Notes under the pieces: generated by a model
Seen by the model: the letters and a program-made list of their open reading frames with translations, nothing else
Database searches by the model: none
What the model was told of the DNA's origin: nothing
Assembly (NCBI RefSeq): GCF_048771995.1
Contig: NC_133063.1
Span: 71,784,014 to 71,848,013 of the forward strand
DNA from: Taeniopygia guttata
Lineage: Eukaryota > Chordata > Aves > Passeriformes > Estrildidae
DNA: 64,000 nt
Direction of reading: 5' to 3'
In this document: one piece after another, positions 25,166-36,010 of the stretch
Layout of the letters: the number at the start of each line of letters is the position of its first letter
Numbering within the stretch: the first letter of the stretch is position 1
Made by a program: the position numbers and the translations under genes

Positions 25166-26991
25166 TGTCATGGTTTGAACTGGCACAATGCCAGCTCCCC
25201 ATGAAAATGCTACCTCTCAATTGAATGCTGTGAAATGCGATTGAGAACAGAGCAAAAGCAGGCCCAAGCTTAATAACAAGGGGAAAAAAAATTATTAAGC
25301 TACTACTACTATACTACTATAAAAGAAAAAAAGAAAGGAAAAAAAAACACACAAAATTCAAAATCCAAAACCTTCCTCCTCCCACCACCCAACTCCAACA
25401 AACCACAGTGAGACACAACCTGGACCCCAATCAGGTTTCCACCCTCCAATTGATACTCAGTTCATCAAGGGAGAGAGGAGCCCCTCCCGTGCCACAGACC
25501 CCCAAAGAAACACAGCTGCCACATCCTGTGTTTCCATGTCACTCATGGCACCGCCTGGAGAAAAAGTTTGCAATGGTGACCCTCTCCTTTCCATGCACAG
25601 TGCTCTCACCACCAATGCATGGATGGACAGACTGCTCTTAGGATATTTCCTTTCAAGGATGCCTTGCCAAGAGGGGAAAAAACAACAGTTCAGTTTTTCA
25701 TTCTTGGGACCACAGTCCCTCCCATTTTCCCCTGGGGCCGAGGATCCAAGAACAGAGATCTTCTTCTCTTCGTCTTCTCTGAAGACAGGGGGCACTACCA
25801 CAAACCTCCCTAATTTTTCTCTATCAAAGAGGAGTAATATTTCACAAAGCCTTCATTTCTCAGGAAGGGTTAAAAGTCCCGACTCCCAAGGATGGCTCGC
25901 TGCCCAGGCTCCAGCTCCCACAGGTGGCTGCGCGCCTTGTGGCCCTGTCCCCACTCTTCTCCTTCCCCGCAGTGAACTGCTGACAAACTGCTGCTGGGGG
26001 GGGGGGGGGGAATGGAGACAGCCCAGATTTCTCCACCTGTCAGAATCTGTGATATTGATGATTCCGAGATTGTAGAAAGTCTCTGTCTTTCTGCCCCATT
26101 GCCAAAGAAGAAGCCATAATTCATTCTGTGCTGTTTTCAAGGTTGTTTATTCTTGCTTATCTCTACCATGTTCTGCTGCCCTGCTGCAGGTCTGTCCTGC
26201 AGGGCAGCGTGCGGGGCTCTGCTCCCAGTGGGATGTTACAAACATTATATACCAGAAACTATTTACAATAATTAAAATTAAAACTATTTACAATAATTAA
26301 AATTAATTTACATTAAAAATTAATTAAAATTATTTACAATAATGTGCCAATATCTATCATCTACGTTAAAGAGCATGTCCCCAGCCTAAACCAATAGAAA
26401 AATGCCAACACTACAGTGAAACATGGAGGGCATGAAGAAGGAGGAAAAGGACAAGACACACCCAATTCCTCCATTTTGTCCCCTCTGAACCCCTAATCTA
26501 GAAACTTAAAATTTTACTTTTGCACCCGTGTCACACTTAATTATTATTTATATCAAACACTTGTCATTCATCCTGTAAGATTGAAAACACGTAAACACTT
26601 TTCCGTGGATAGAGATCACAGACATTGTCTCTCGGGGCTCTGTACAGGGGGGTTCTCGACCCCCTGCCAGGGTCCCAGGCCCTCCAGGGCAGCCAGAGGG
26701 AGATTCCCACATCCACCCTTCCATCTACAGGGAGCCAGCCCGGTTCCAGTCCCTCCACCCTTCAGCCTACCTCAAGCTGGGCCGCATGGCTCCCCTCCCC
26801 CACCCAGCCACGGGCCGGGCAGAGGACAGTCTGCACTGACCGCTGACCGGAACCAAAGAGAGCGAGTTCTCCTGGGAATTCTGCTTTTAACCCCTCTGTG
26901 TTCTCAGAGGCGTGTCCACCTTCCATTGTTCAATATCCAAATTGACCTCTTCCTTCCAAGAAAAATTCTTTTTCCGTGTCAAACCACAACA
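25166..26991 (-). mobile_element. LTR-derived element, 1.83 kb, minus strand
   Basis: Bounded by imperfect 13-bp inverted ends, TGTCATGGTTTGA on the left and the complement of TGTTGTGGTTTGA on the right (11 of 13 match), and by CAAAC target duplications. On the minus strand it reads U3-like sequence, a TATA box TATATAAT (26244-26251), an AATAAA signal (26146-26151), a long GC-rich part with a C15 run, and a second late 'agcttaataat' near 25291-25300 before the CA end. No gag, pol or env similarity is seen. It is either one long LTR or a non-autonomous ERV unit. ORFs inside (179 codons at 25536-26075, 137 at 26581-26994) run against its orientation and are not supported. A degenerate AT tandem (ctatttacaataatt) lies at 26257-26345. 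Confidence 0.75.
25996..26010. repeat. G15 homopolymer
   Basis: Fifteen consecutive G on the plus strand, inside the element at 25166-26991. A likely site of sequencing length error and of strain variation. Confidence 0.9.
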
Positions 26992-26995
26992 TAAA

Positions 26996-27481
26996 TGTTC
27001 TGGTTTGAAAACAAAACCAGTGAGAGACTCCAAGTCAGAAATACAATTTATTGGGAAAAGGGGAAAAGAATGAAAAATACATGCAATAATACAAAGGGAA
27101 AGACTACTGGCAAAGTCAGAATACAACCTGGCCAGCGTGCTGGTAGCAGTCCAAATTGGAGTAGCTGCAGTCCTCTTGGGATGGCAGATGTGGTTGCTGT
27201 GTCTTCTCGGAGAACCTGTGAAAAGGCTGACCCTCTGTCTAGAAATCTCCAGTTTTATCCAGGTTGAAATGCCTAGCTCCTCCCCCCTGGGCAGAGCATC
27301 TTACAATGAGTCATTATGAGTCACGAGGTGTGTCCTTAATCACCTGCTCCTGGACGGTGTTATCTCTGAGTCATGTGGCAAGGCATTGATGGGGCTATTA
27401 ACAGCAGATAAGGAAAACTGCCCCAAGGCAACTCCTACTCAGATGGTAAATAGGAAAACGTTCTTTTTTTAATCTTGGACA
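26996..27481 (-). mobile_element. Solo LTR (ERVL-like), minus strand, nested at a junction
   Basis: Minus-strand LTR of 486 bp, TGTCCAAGATT to ACCAGAACA. It is the same family as 49424-49990: both share the 'cacatgactcagag-taac', 'aggagctaagcat'-like, 'gactgctacca', 'tattattgcatgta', AATAAA (here 27047-27052) and 'tctgacttggagtc-ctcactggtttt' blocks in order. The flanks ATAAA (26991-26995) and ACAAA (27482-27486) form a 5-bp target duplication with one mutation. No internal retroviral sequence or second LTR is present, so it is a solo LTR left by recombination. ORFs in it are incidental. Confidence 0.85.
27047..27052 (-). promoter_or_regulatory. LTR polyadenylation signal AATAAA
   Basis: TTTATT on the plus strand is AATAAA in the LTR orientation. 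It is placed 50-57 bp before the LTR end, as in the sister copy (49934-49939). Confidence 0.75.
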
Positions 27482-29318
27482 ACAAACAATTGTACTTTTT
27501 TCACACTAAGATGCAAATTCATTATTTTCTATGAAATCTAGCCAATACTATAAATTATTTATATTATGTCACTGCATAGACTTAAAAAAAGAATGAGATG
27601 TATATATCACAACCTTGTAGCCAAAGAGATGAACTAGTGAGCTAGAAAAATCTCCCAAAGAACATTCACAGAAACATAAGAGAAGCTAAGTAGAACTGTC
27701 TATCCCAGGAAAATCCCAATTCTGAGTGAGTTCTTCTAGAACAAGTGCAATGTGATTCTATGGTTAAACTCTTTTCACTTGTTTTACAACCTCTGCTTTA
27801 ATGATCTATTATGCATATGATACATATTGTTGTGCAAGAAATTATGTTTAGGCAAAAAAAATTAACTAGTTATTTCACTTTTAAAAGAAGTAATTGAAAT
27901 TGCATTAGTTTATTTTAAGAAATACTAATAATATCAATACTTCCATTCTTGTTTCATCATTTACAGTGAATGAAAACATTTTTTTTTTCTGGTAAAAGAA
28001 ATAGTAAAATTGTTGTTTTCACTACCCTGAAATGGATTCAAAGCTCAAACATACTCTCTCTATCTGGTAAATTATGCTGGACACTGCCTGTAATGTAATA
28101 ACTCAAGATGAGCTGTCTGTTTAGTAACTTATATACTACGTACTTGGTACCATGGTAGAGCAAAAATAAAATTATATTTAATCAATCACAGTCCTTGTGA
28201 TTGATGAAGTAATCACTTCACAAGTGTAGACCTGATCTCAGAGTTGGGTTATACCACAAGTGATCATGTGAAGGTTTTTGAGTATTATTTCAATGTTACA
28301 TGAAATCATTACCAAGTAGAGTCTCTAGAATGCAAATATCACTACTCTGAGTTAAAGCAGATGTCCAGAGTGAGTTTTAGAACAATAATTTTCAGATAGA
28401 AGAATAGATGAATGGAAGCTAAGTTTCTCACTGACTTTAAGAATAAACAGATTTACGTGGCTTGTATTCTATATTACAAAGAAGAAATGTGGTGACTGGC
28501 GACTGGGAAGAACAAAAGAGTTTTCACTGGGAAGCAAGCATAAAACAAAGAACTTCCATGAAACTAATAACACTTTTTAGTTACTAAGTATTTTCAGTTA
28601 CAAAGTAATTTCAGCTACAAAACAAGAGGGAGTTTTAAATTTTTCCATTATTATTTTTAAGCATACTAGCGTGACAATTAACTGGACATATTGACGAGAC
28701 TTTCAAGTTTCCTGATTCTCCTGGCAATGGAAACATTCTTTTCCTGTGTCTTTTACTTCCATTTCTATATGTTCCAAATTTTACTTCTACTTTCTTATTC
28801 TATTATTTTGTTAAGATTTTTGTTTGTTTTGTCTATTTGTAATAAATTATACTCACTAAAAGTAATGTATCATTCCAGTTCTGTTAGTTTGGATTTGTTT
28901 TGTTTAAAAGGACAGAGATTTTTCTGCTCTGCTATAGTGTTATGCCCATGCATGACCCACAATGACATTTTTCCACCAGCTTTTCCACCAATACCCCTGA
29001 TCAGTGTACTCTTGGGATGTGTTTGATATTGTTTAGAAGTTTCCCAGGCATGTTGACTTTTGTGGGTGTCTGTGGGTTGAAGACTTAATTTTGTGTATTT
29101 TTCCTGCAAGATAGATTGATAATGTTAATCTCTAACAAATCAGCAACAGAAATTACTGTAACAATATTATTGTTTCTTTCTTTTAATTCTTGTTATTATC
29201 TAGTTCAGTTAGAGGTCTCTTGGAAACTTCCTGAATAAAGGTCAAAAGCTTAGCTCTAACCAGTGTATCTTGTGACCTTTAAAACTAAAATGTCTCTCGC
29301 CTCTTGGTAATTATAGTG
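27482..29318. other. Unique AT-rich sequence, no gene seen
   Basis: After the target duplication, no transposon or exon is recognised. The 111-codon plus-strand ORF at 28691-29026 is rich in hydrophobic residues because of T-rich codons. It has no supporting splice or start context. Confidence 0.4.
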
Positions 29319-30189
29319 TTTGATGACACCAAGCTGAGCAGTGCATCTGACATGCCTGAGGGATGGAGATACCACTCAGAGGGACCTAAACAAACTTGAG
29401 AAGTGGGCCCATGGGAATCTCATGAGGTTTAAAAAGACTAAATGCAAGGTGCTCCACCTGGGTCAGGGGAACCCCCAGTCTCAGCAGAGGCTGGGGATGA
29501 ACAGGTCAGAGCAGCCCTGCTGAGAAGGACTTGGGGTTGGTGAGAGGTTGGACCTGACCCAGCCATGGGCATTCACAGCCCAGAGAGCCAAACATGTCCT
29601 GGGCTGCATCCAAAGCAGCGTGGACAGCAGGGCCAGGGAGGGGATTCTGCCCCTCTGCTCTGCTCTGGTGTATGGTTCTGCTCCAGTTTGTAACCCTCCA
29701 GACAGGAAAAAATGTCAAAGTGGGTCAAGAGGAGATACACAAAAATTATCAAAAGGATAGTACACCTGTCCTTAGGGCAAAGAGAGTTGTTCAACCTGGA
29801 GTAAAGGCATGCCCTGTCACTACTTAAAGGGCACTTAAAACAAAGAAGGGGCAAACTTTTTATTAGGACTTGTATCAACAAAACAAAAGGTAGCAATTTT
29901 AAACTAAACTGGTGTAGATTCAGACTAGATACAAAGAAGAAATTTTTTTTTTGTAAATGTGATGAAGCACTAGGACAAGTTACACAGATGTGGTGAATGC
30001 ACCACCTCTGGAAACACTCATGTTGGACAGGGCTCTGAGCAACCTGATCTAGTTGAAGATGTGCTTTCTAATTGCAGGGGGTTTGGACTAGGTGACCTTT
30101 AAAGGTTCCTTCCAACAAAAACCGGTTAATTCGCTGATTCAACGATTCAATAGGTTGATTCTATGATTCTTGATTTTTGATTCTATGAG
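29319..30189 (+). mobile_element. CR1 LINE fragment with 3' end
   Basis: Begins exactly at the sequence for the RT DDTKL box ('tttgatgacaccaagctgagcagtgc'). It continues through 'aggtgctccacctgggtcaggg', 'agaaggacttggggttggtgag' and 'cagggccagggaggggattctgcccctctgctctgctctggt' to 'tggactaggtgaccttt' and a long decayed octamer tail (30138-30189). The typical RT/3'UTR order is kept with small deletions. Overlapping ORFs of 60-107 codons on both strands are remnants or shadows, none intact. Confidence 0.95.
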
Positions 30190-31100
30190 CCTTGGGGCTC
30201 TCCAAGGTTCAGTACTAGGGCTAGTCCTGTTCAGTAACTTTATAGACAATCTGGGCAAGGGGATTGAGTGCACCCTCCGTAAATTTGCAGATGACACTAA
30301 ATTGGGTGGGAGACAAAGATGCAGGGGGATGTGAAGAGGCTGTATGAATGTTCCAGGGCCAATGGGATGATGTTCAACAAGGTGAAGTGCTGGATCCTAC
30401 ACCTCAAGCACAACAACCCCAGGCAGAGGGGGTTGTTGCAGACTTGAGGCATAGGGGCTGGAAAGTGGTCGAGCTGAAAAGGGCCTGGACATGCTTTTTG
30501 ATGGCTGAACATGAACCAGGGTGTGCCTGGCAATGGCATCCTGGCCTGTATAAAACAGTATGGCCAGCAGGACCGGGACAGGGATTGTTCCCAAATATTC
30601 AGCACTGGTGAGGCAGCATCCCAAACACTGTGCTTAGTTCTGGGCCCCTTATTCCAAGAAGGCCATTGAGGTGCTGAAGCATGTCCAGAGAAGGGCAATG
30701 GAACTGGTGAAAAGTCTGGAGCACAAGTCCTGTGAGGAGGGGCTGAGGGAGCTTGGGGTGTTTAGTCTGGAGAAAAGGAGGCTCAGGGGTGACCTTATTG
30801 CTCTCTAGAACTGCCTGAAAGGAGGTTGTAGCCATGTGGATGTTGGCTCACAAAGAGCCAGGGGAAGTTCAGACTGGACATCAGAAAGAATTTTTCACTG
30901 AAGAGGTTTTCAGGCATTGGGACAGACTGCCCAGGGAGGTCTGGAAGTGTTCAGGAAATGACATGATGAGGAACTTTAGTACTGTAGATAAGTTGTAGAT
31001 CATTCGATTGTGTTAAGTCAAAAGATAGACTTGATGACCATGGAGGTCTTTTCCAATTTTAATGATTCTATGATTTTTCAGTTCTGCAGTTCTCTGGTTC
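30190..31100 (+). mobile_element. CR1 LINE fragment, second copy joined to the first
   Basis: Starts immediately at the tail of the preceding CR1. An intact stretch of RT is readable: 'ttcagtaactttatagaca' (FSNFID) leading to [10 protein letters not shown] at 30281-30310, the catalytic-box region of CR1 RT, followed by a stop soon after. The rest passes 'ccagagaagggcaatggaactggtgaaaagtctgg' and 'gaggggctgagggagcttggggtg' to 'cttgatgaccatggaggtcttttccaattttaatgattctatgat'. The element is 5'-truncated and non-functional. Downstream sequence to 31400 is shared with 5951-6243. Confidence 0.95.
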
Positions 31101-31400
31101 CATTACTGTAAAATAGAAGAAACTTCTCTGTGAAGCTTATGCAGGGTTGCAATCTAGGGTTTTTCTGCAACAATTAGAAAATCCATATTTTGGGGCTGAG
31201 CAAAATCTTTGTGGCTAGGTATTAGTTTTGTGTAAGTACAAGTTAATAAGAAGCCAAGCCTTCAAAACTTCATAATTGTTACATGTACAATGTGTGCATG
31301 TGCTTCAGTAATATTTTTATTAGTGTTTTTCTCACAATTCCAAGGAAGGCACAACTTATGCTTTTTTCCTGAAAAATTTTTAAAAGAGTAAAATAAGTTA
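31101..31400 (+). repeat. Non-CR1 segment shared with 5951-6243
   Basis: Second copy of the segment described at 5951-6243, again directly after a CR1 3' tail and in the same orientation. No CR1-like tail follows this copy. Confidence 0.7.
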
Positions 31401-33585
31401 AGCTAATAACAAACTCTCTTAAAAGGTGCGATAGTATTAACTGCTTTCTTTGATGCTCTTTTCATCAGGAGTGGCCAAACAAGCTTTCAATTATCATTGC
31501 TGGATAATATATTAGTTGTTGGAAAAATTTAGATTAACAAGCCTTCTCTATCTTTTTCAAATAAATGTCATGCATATATAATGAACCAAATCTCTAACCT
31601 GACTTTTTGGAAGCTACATGAGTTGAAAGGCATTAATGTAGGTAAAAGACACATTCAATTTCAAAATTCACCACCATGCTTCCTCAGTGATTTTTAACTC
31701 CATGTTACATTGTAATATTTCAACATGATGGATCTATTTCACTTTCCAATATTTTAAAATATTTTAGTATTTGTCTTCAATATTAAGAAAAATAAGTGGT
31801 TTCATTAAGAAAGTAAAGATATATCAGTCAAGTACCCTCTGTAGGGGTTGGAAACTAATTTTGATAAATCCCAGAACATTTTTTCACACAATAATAGAAA
31901 GGTAATTATATTTTGCTGTAATGTATTCAGTTAAGAGTGTAATTGATACCTATTGTGGTTCATGGTTTATATAATTGTGTCACTTTTATTTACCTTTTTG
32001 CTTCCAAACTTTATTTGCATTTGAAGAAGACAGTGCTCTAGATTGTGAAAAATTAGTGAAGCAATCACAAAGCAATGAAATATTTCTGACTGTTATTGAG
32101 CAATAATCTAGTACTTCAAGGTTAGACATTACAAAAGTCAGTGGCACTGTATTATTATCTTTATTATTGATGTACTAATAAAAAAGAAACCCCAATCTCA
32201 TATCTCTCTCTGGAACTCAAGAGAATCTTTTTTTCCAAAGATGAATTGAAGTTTGATCATTTTGCTCTGATGTGAGATTAATTATAACTGTATGGCTTAG
32301 GTATACTGAAAACTTGCTAAAACGAACAGGATTTAAGATGCCAGTGATGTCAAAGTAGCAGGTGTTTCTCTAGATTATTAGGGAAAAATTACCTCTGATG
32401 AAAGAGGGAACTGGGTATTCCTATTTTAAAATTATCCAGGTTATGATTTTAATAGTAATTCCTGGAGTTGCAACTGAATACTTCCCCTAAGTTTGATACT
32501 GCAGACAGGTGATCTTCACAAATTACTGCTATTTTTCACTCTGTTTCTTCATAAAAAAAAAATCATTACTGAAGCACATTTGTAAATGAATGTAATCTGT
32601 GGAATGCATGCACTATGGGGAAAAAAGTCTAAAAAGAAATAACTTTTTTTTTTCTATAATTGAGTCTTGATTATGTGAAGAAGTTATAAGAAACAGCGAC
32701 ACTGTTACAACCCAAAATGTTACAAATATAATAGAAGACTTTCAGTAGTTTTCTAGAACAGTCTTGTATGTTTTGTTTTTTGTTTTTCTTTTTTTACTGT
32801 CTGTGAAATTATGTAAAACAATGGGGAAACACAAATAGTGAATTTGAGTAGAATTACTTTTATTGCATCAATGCAAATTTTTTTTTACACATTAAATTTT
32901 CTCTATGTATTTACCAGCCTGAGTATACGAATGTGTTCTAATTTTTGTGTTTCATTACATAAGGTAAACTTTGCAGCTTTGAAAGATTTGTAGTAAAAAT
33001 AATTGTCTGATTCAGCATACTGGGAATAGAATAAATTGGTGTTGGTAGTAGAGTTGTTTGGTCTTTTTTAAAATATGTTTCCACCAAAAATTAGTGACTG
33101 GCTTAATTGAAATGCATGTATCCATTTTTACTCTAATTCTTTTATGTAAATTAAACTAGTATGAAAAATGATGGATTACTTTGAATGTCACAGGCCTCAA
33201 GGATTAAGTCAAATGTTTCTGTAAATTTGCCAAATAAAGCACCCTTCTCAAAACATAATTACAGTTTTCCAGACATCAATAATTTTTATTTTCTCTGCAG
33301 ATGACAATAGCTGAAGCAAAGTGATGTAATTCCTACCATTTCAGTAGTTAGGAGACAAATTCTAATTCATGACAAACATTATATGTTACATTGAAAGGCT
33401 GTTTAGTAATAAAAAAAGTCAAAAGCAGGTCAAAATGTACTAAATCCAGTTTCCAACAAATAGCTTCAATTTTATAAGTAATCTTCCCAATTCGTAACAT
33501 TACAGAAAGGATGTTCACATTAATTAGTCGACAACAAAGGATATGATGGTTACAAAGAAGATTTAGAAATCAAAGAAGGAATACG
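31401..33585. other. Unique AT-rich sequence, no gene seen
   Basis: No transposon body, exon or structured repeat recognised in this stretch. Confidence 0.4.
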
Positions 33586-33892
33586 TCATGGAATCACAGA
33601 ATGTGCTGAGTTAGAATGGACCCATCAGGATCATTGGCTCCCCAAGAGTCACCCCATCTGCCTGGACAATTGTCCAAGCACTTCTTGAACATGGCCAGGT
33701 TTGGTGCTGTGACCACTTCCCCAGGGAGCTGTTCCAGTGCCTGACCACCCTCTGGGTGAAGAACCTTTGCCTGCTATCCACTGGATCCACGGGTAATGTA
33801 GCTGCCCTGACCCAGCTTCATCCTTTTTCCTTGAGTAATGAGAGTGAAAAGTTTGGTACTTGCCCCTCTGCTTCCCCTCATGAGGATGCTGA
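33586..33892 (-). mobile_element. CR1 LINE 3' end, minus strand
   Basis: On the plus strand it reads as a reversed CR1: 'tcatggaatcacagaatgtgctgagttagaatggaccca', 'gcacttcttgaacatggccaggtttggtgctgtgaccacttccccagggag', 'tgcctgaccaccctctgggtgaagaacct' and 'cccctctgcttcccctcatgagg'. The octamer tail is at the left edge, as expected for a minus-strand copy. The wording fits the CR1-Y-like group. The two minus-strand ORFs over it (33649-33936, 33774-33983) are accidental. Confidence 0.9.
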
Positions 33893-35027
33893 TATTTATT
33901 TCTGTTGGATGAAAGTGAAGCATGAAATCTAACCAAGGTTCTGGGTATAATTCTTCTGCCTTGCTATTCACCTTTAATGTCAATGAGTACCTGTTTTTTC
34001 TGTTATTCTACCCTGGTAGATTTTATATCAATCTGCGTAAAGGTTTGAGAAGAACCTGGGCTTCCTGGTAAGGTAAGATTTAATTACTTTCATATCACTG
34101 GAAGAATTTCTTCACGTAGTAATGGAAAGGTGCAAAAAATTTACAGAAATATCTGTATCCTCTTGCTCTCTTTTGCATCAACTTCTGCAGAAATCCTATA
34201 AATTGACATAATTTAAAATGCATACTGAGAAGAATGTATTTTCTAACAAATTAATTCCATAGAGTTATGTAAATACTGTGGCATTTCGTAAGATCTATTT
34301 GCATAGGTCAGCAGCCATTTCAGGTCATATACAGATAAGATAGGAGACTAGCTGAAGTAATTTTGTTCTTGTTTCATTTAAAAGACATTACACATATATG
34401 TATGCATACACTGTTGCAAAAGATTCTTTTTGGCCTTTATATACATAGTACTTAACAGATGGTTTTGCCTAATGTGTATGAAGAAAGAAATAGTACTCAT
34501 TTATCTTAGGCTCTTCAAAAATAGTGAAAAATATTACATTAAATAAGATCAATGCTATGTTTTAATTTCAAGTACTAGGGACAGGTCTTAGATTATTTTC
34601 ACACTACACAGAGTGAAAGGATGATTGTAATATGGACTGTGACTGCCATCACTGTATCAATTCTTCAATGAAATCTTTAACAGTAATTTCACATATGGCA
34701 CTGTAAAAGCCCACGTAAACCAAGTGAGAAATGTTAACTCTCTACATGTAGCTAAACCTCTCATGAAAAATGTTGTTCCATCCTGTGTGTGACAACCCAG
34801 TCCTGAGGGGAACAGATGCTCTGCATTTTTCAGGCCCTATGAATTATGCCATGCCATAATAATATATCTGAAAACCCATGGAGCAAACACTGTGCATTCG
34901 GGTTCTACAGTAGATCAGGCTCTACACCATCTCAGGGTGAGTCAATAAATGGAAGACAACCTTGAGTCCTGAAAGCAAGGCCAAATTTTCACTGTGCCAT
35001 TAAGCCCATAACAAGAGTATTAATAGT

Positions 35028-35054
35028 AAAAAAAAAAAAAAAAAAAAAAAAAAA
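35028..35054. repeat. Poly-A run (27 A)
   Basis: Uninterrupted A27. No retrogene body is recognised upstream, so a processed pseudogene is not supported. Confidence 0.9.
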
Positions 35055-35639
35055 GATTCTGTGAAAGGATCTGTAAGAGGTATTCTAAAGGATAGGAAAG
35101 GAAAATCCAGAGGATTTCAACACTTCTTTCAAATTTCAGAATCAAATAAATTTTTCCTAGTTTCTTAATTTTTTAAGTTCTTCTCCCAAGAAGATTAAAG
35201 AGGGATCCTAAAGGCATAGTCCAGTTGCTGTACCTACCCTGCTCATGATCCTGATCACTGATCATCCGCAAAATCTTCCAAATGAATTTCTGCACACATA
35301 TGCATATTCACCCAAATACACGAATTGACTACTCAAATGTTCATAGGTTTGACCTTTTCTAAAACCCACACAAACTATAGAAGCCAAAAACAGAATTAAA
35401 GATTAAAATTATGTGTCATAACTGTGTGTTGTAGTAAAGGTAATTACAATGTTTCAGTTGAGTTTCATTTTCAGAGTCTTATGATCACCAAAAATTATTA
35501 TAATTCTTGATTATAGCCTCTGCTGAATCACCTGACAAGTGTAATACATTACAAAAGTGCAGATTTTTATGCCTTCTCTGAATAAAGAAGAAACACCAAA
35601 AGAAGAAGAAAAAAATTTAGAACCCCAGAGTTGTTTTTA

Positions 35640-36010
35640 AATGAATTGACCACCCTCTCACTAATTAACTCTCTTTAAGCCCCTCTTTTATTTCTAGCCC
35701 ATATGTCAGTGCTAGTCTTTTAATTATCAAATGGTATGTAAGCCTTTTGTACAGTATTTTTAAGCTTTCAGAGAGCTCTGCCAAGCTGCATTATGCACCT
35801 TTTCCTTAAGCAAAGGCAAAGAGGCCTTATAACAGACCTGTTAATCCTGCTAATTAGTTGATGCTTTTGACACTCTTTCCCTAAATGCCTAAACATTTGT
35901 AAAAGATGCTGTCAGATCTTCCTTCTGTGTTCTAATGTCCTTTTCATCTGCATGGCCACTGGCCCAAACCAAAGTAAATCACCTATATAATCCTTTGAAC
36001 ATTTTCAAAG
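35640..36010. other. Candidate conserved non-coding sequence
   Basis: Repeat-free, with several homeodomain-type TAATTA/CTAATTAG words, an AGCAAAGGCAAAGAGG-like stretch and a mixed composition unlike the AT-rich, low-complexity neighbours. This style is typical of deeply conserved vertebrate enhancers, but sequence texture alone cannot prove conservation. Confidence 0.25.

Noticed and set aside
25536..26075. 179-codon plus-strand ORF
   Set aside because: It runs antisense to the LTR-derived element at 25166-26991 and through its G15 run. No protein family resemblance.
35028..35054. A27 run as the tail of a processed pseudogene
   Set aside because: No coding or known RNA sequence recognised upstream and no flanking target duplication seen.
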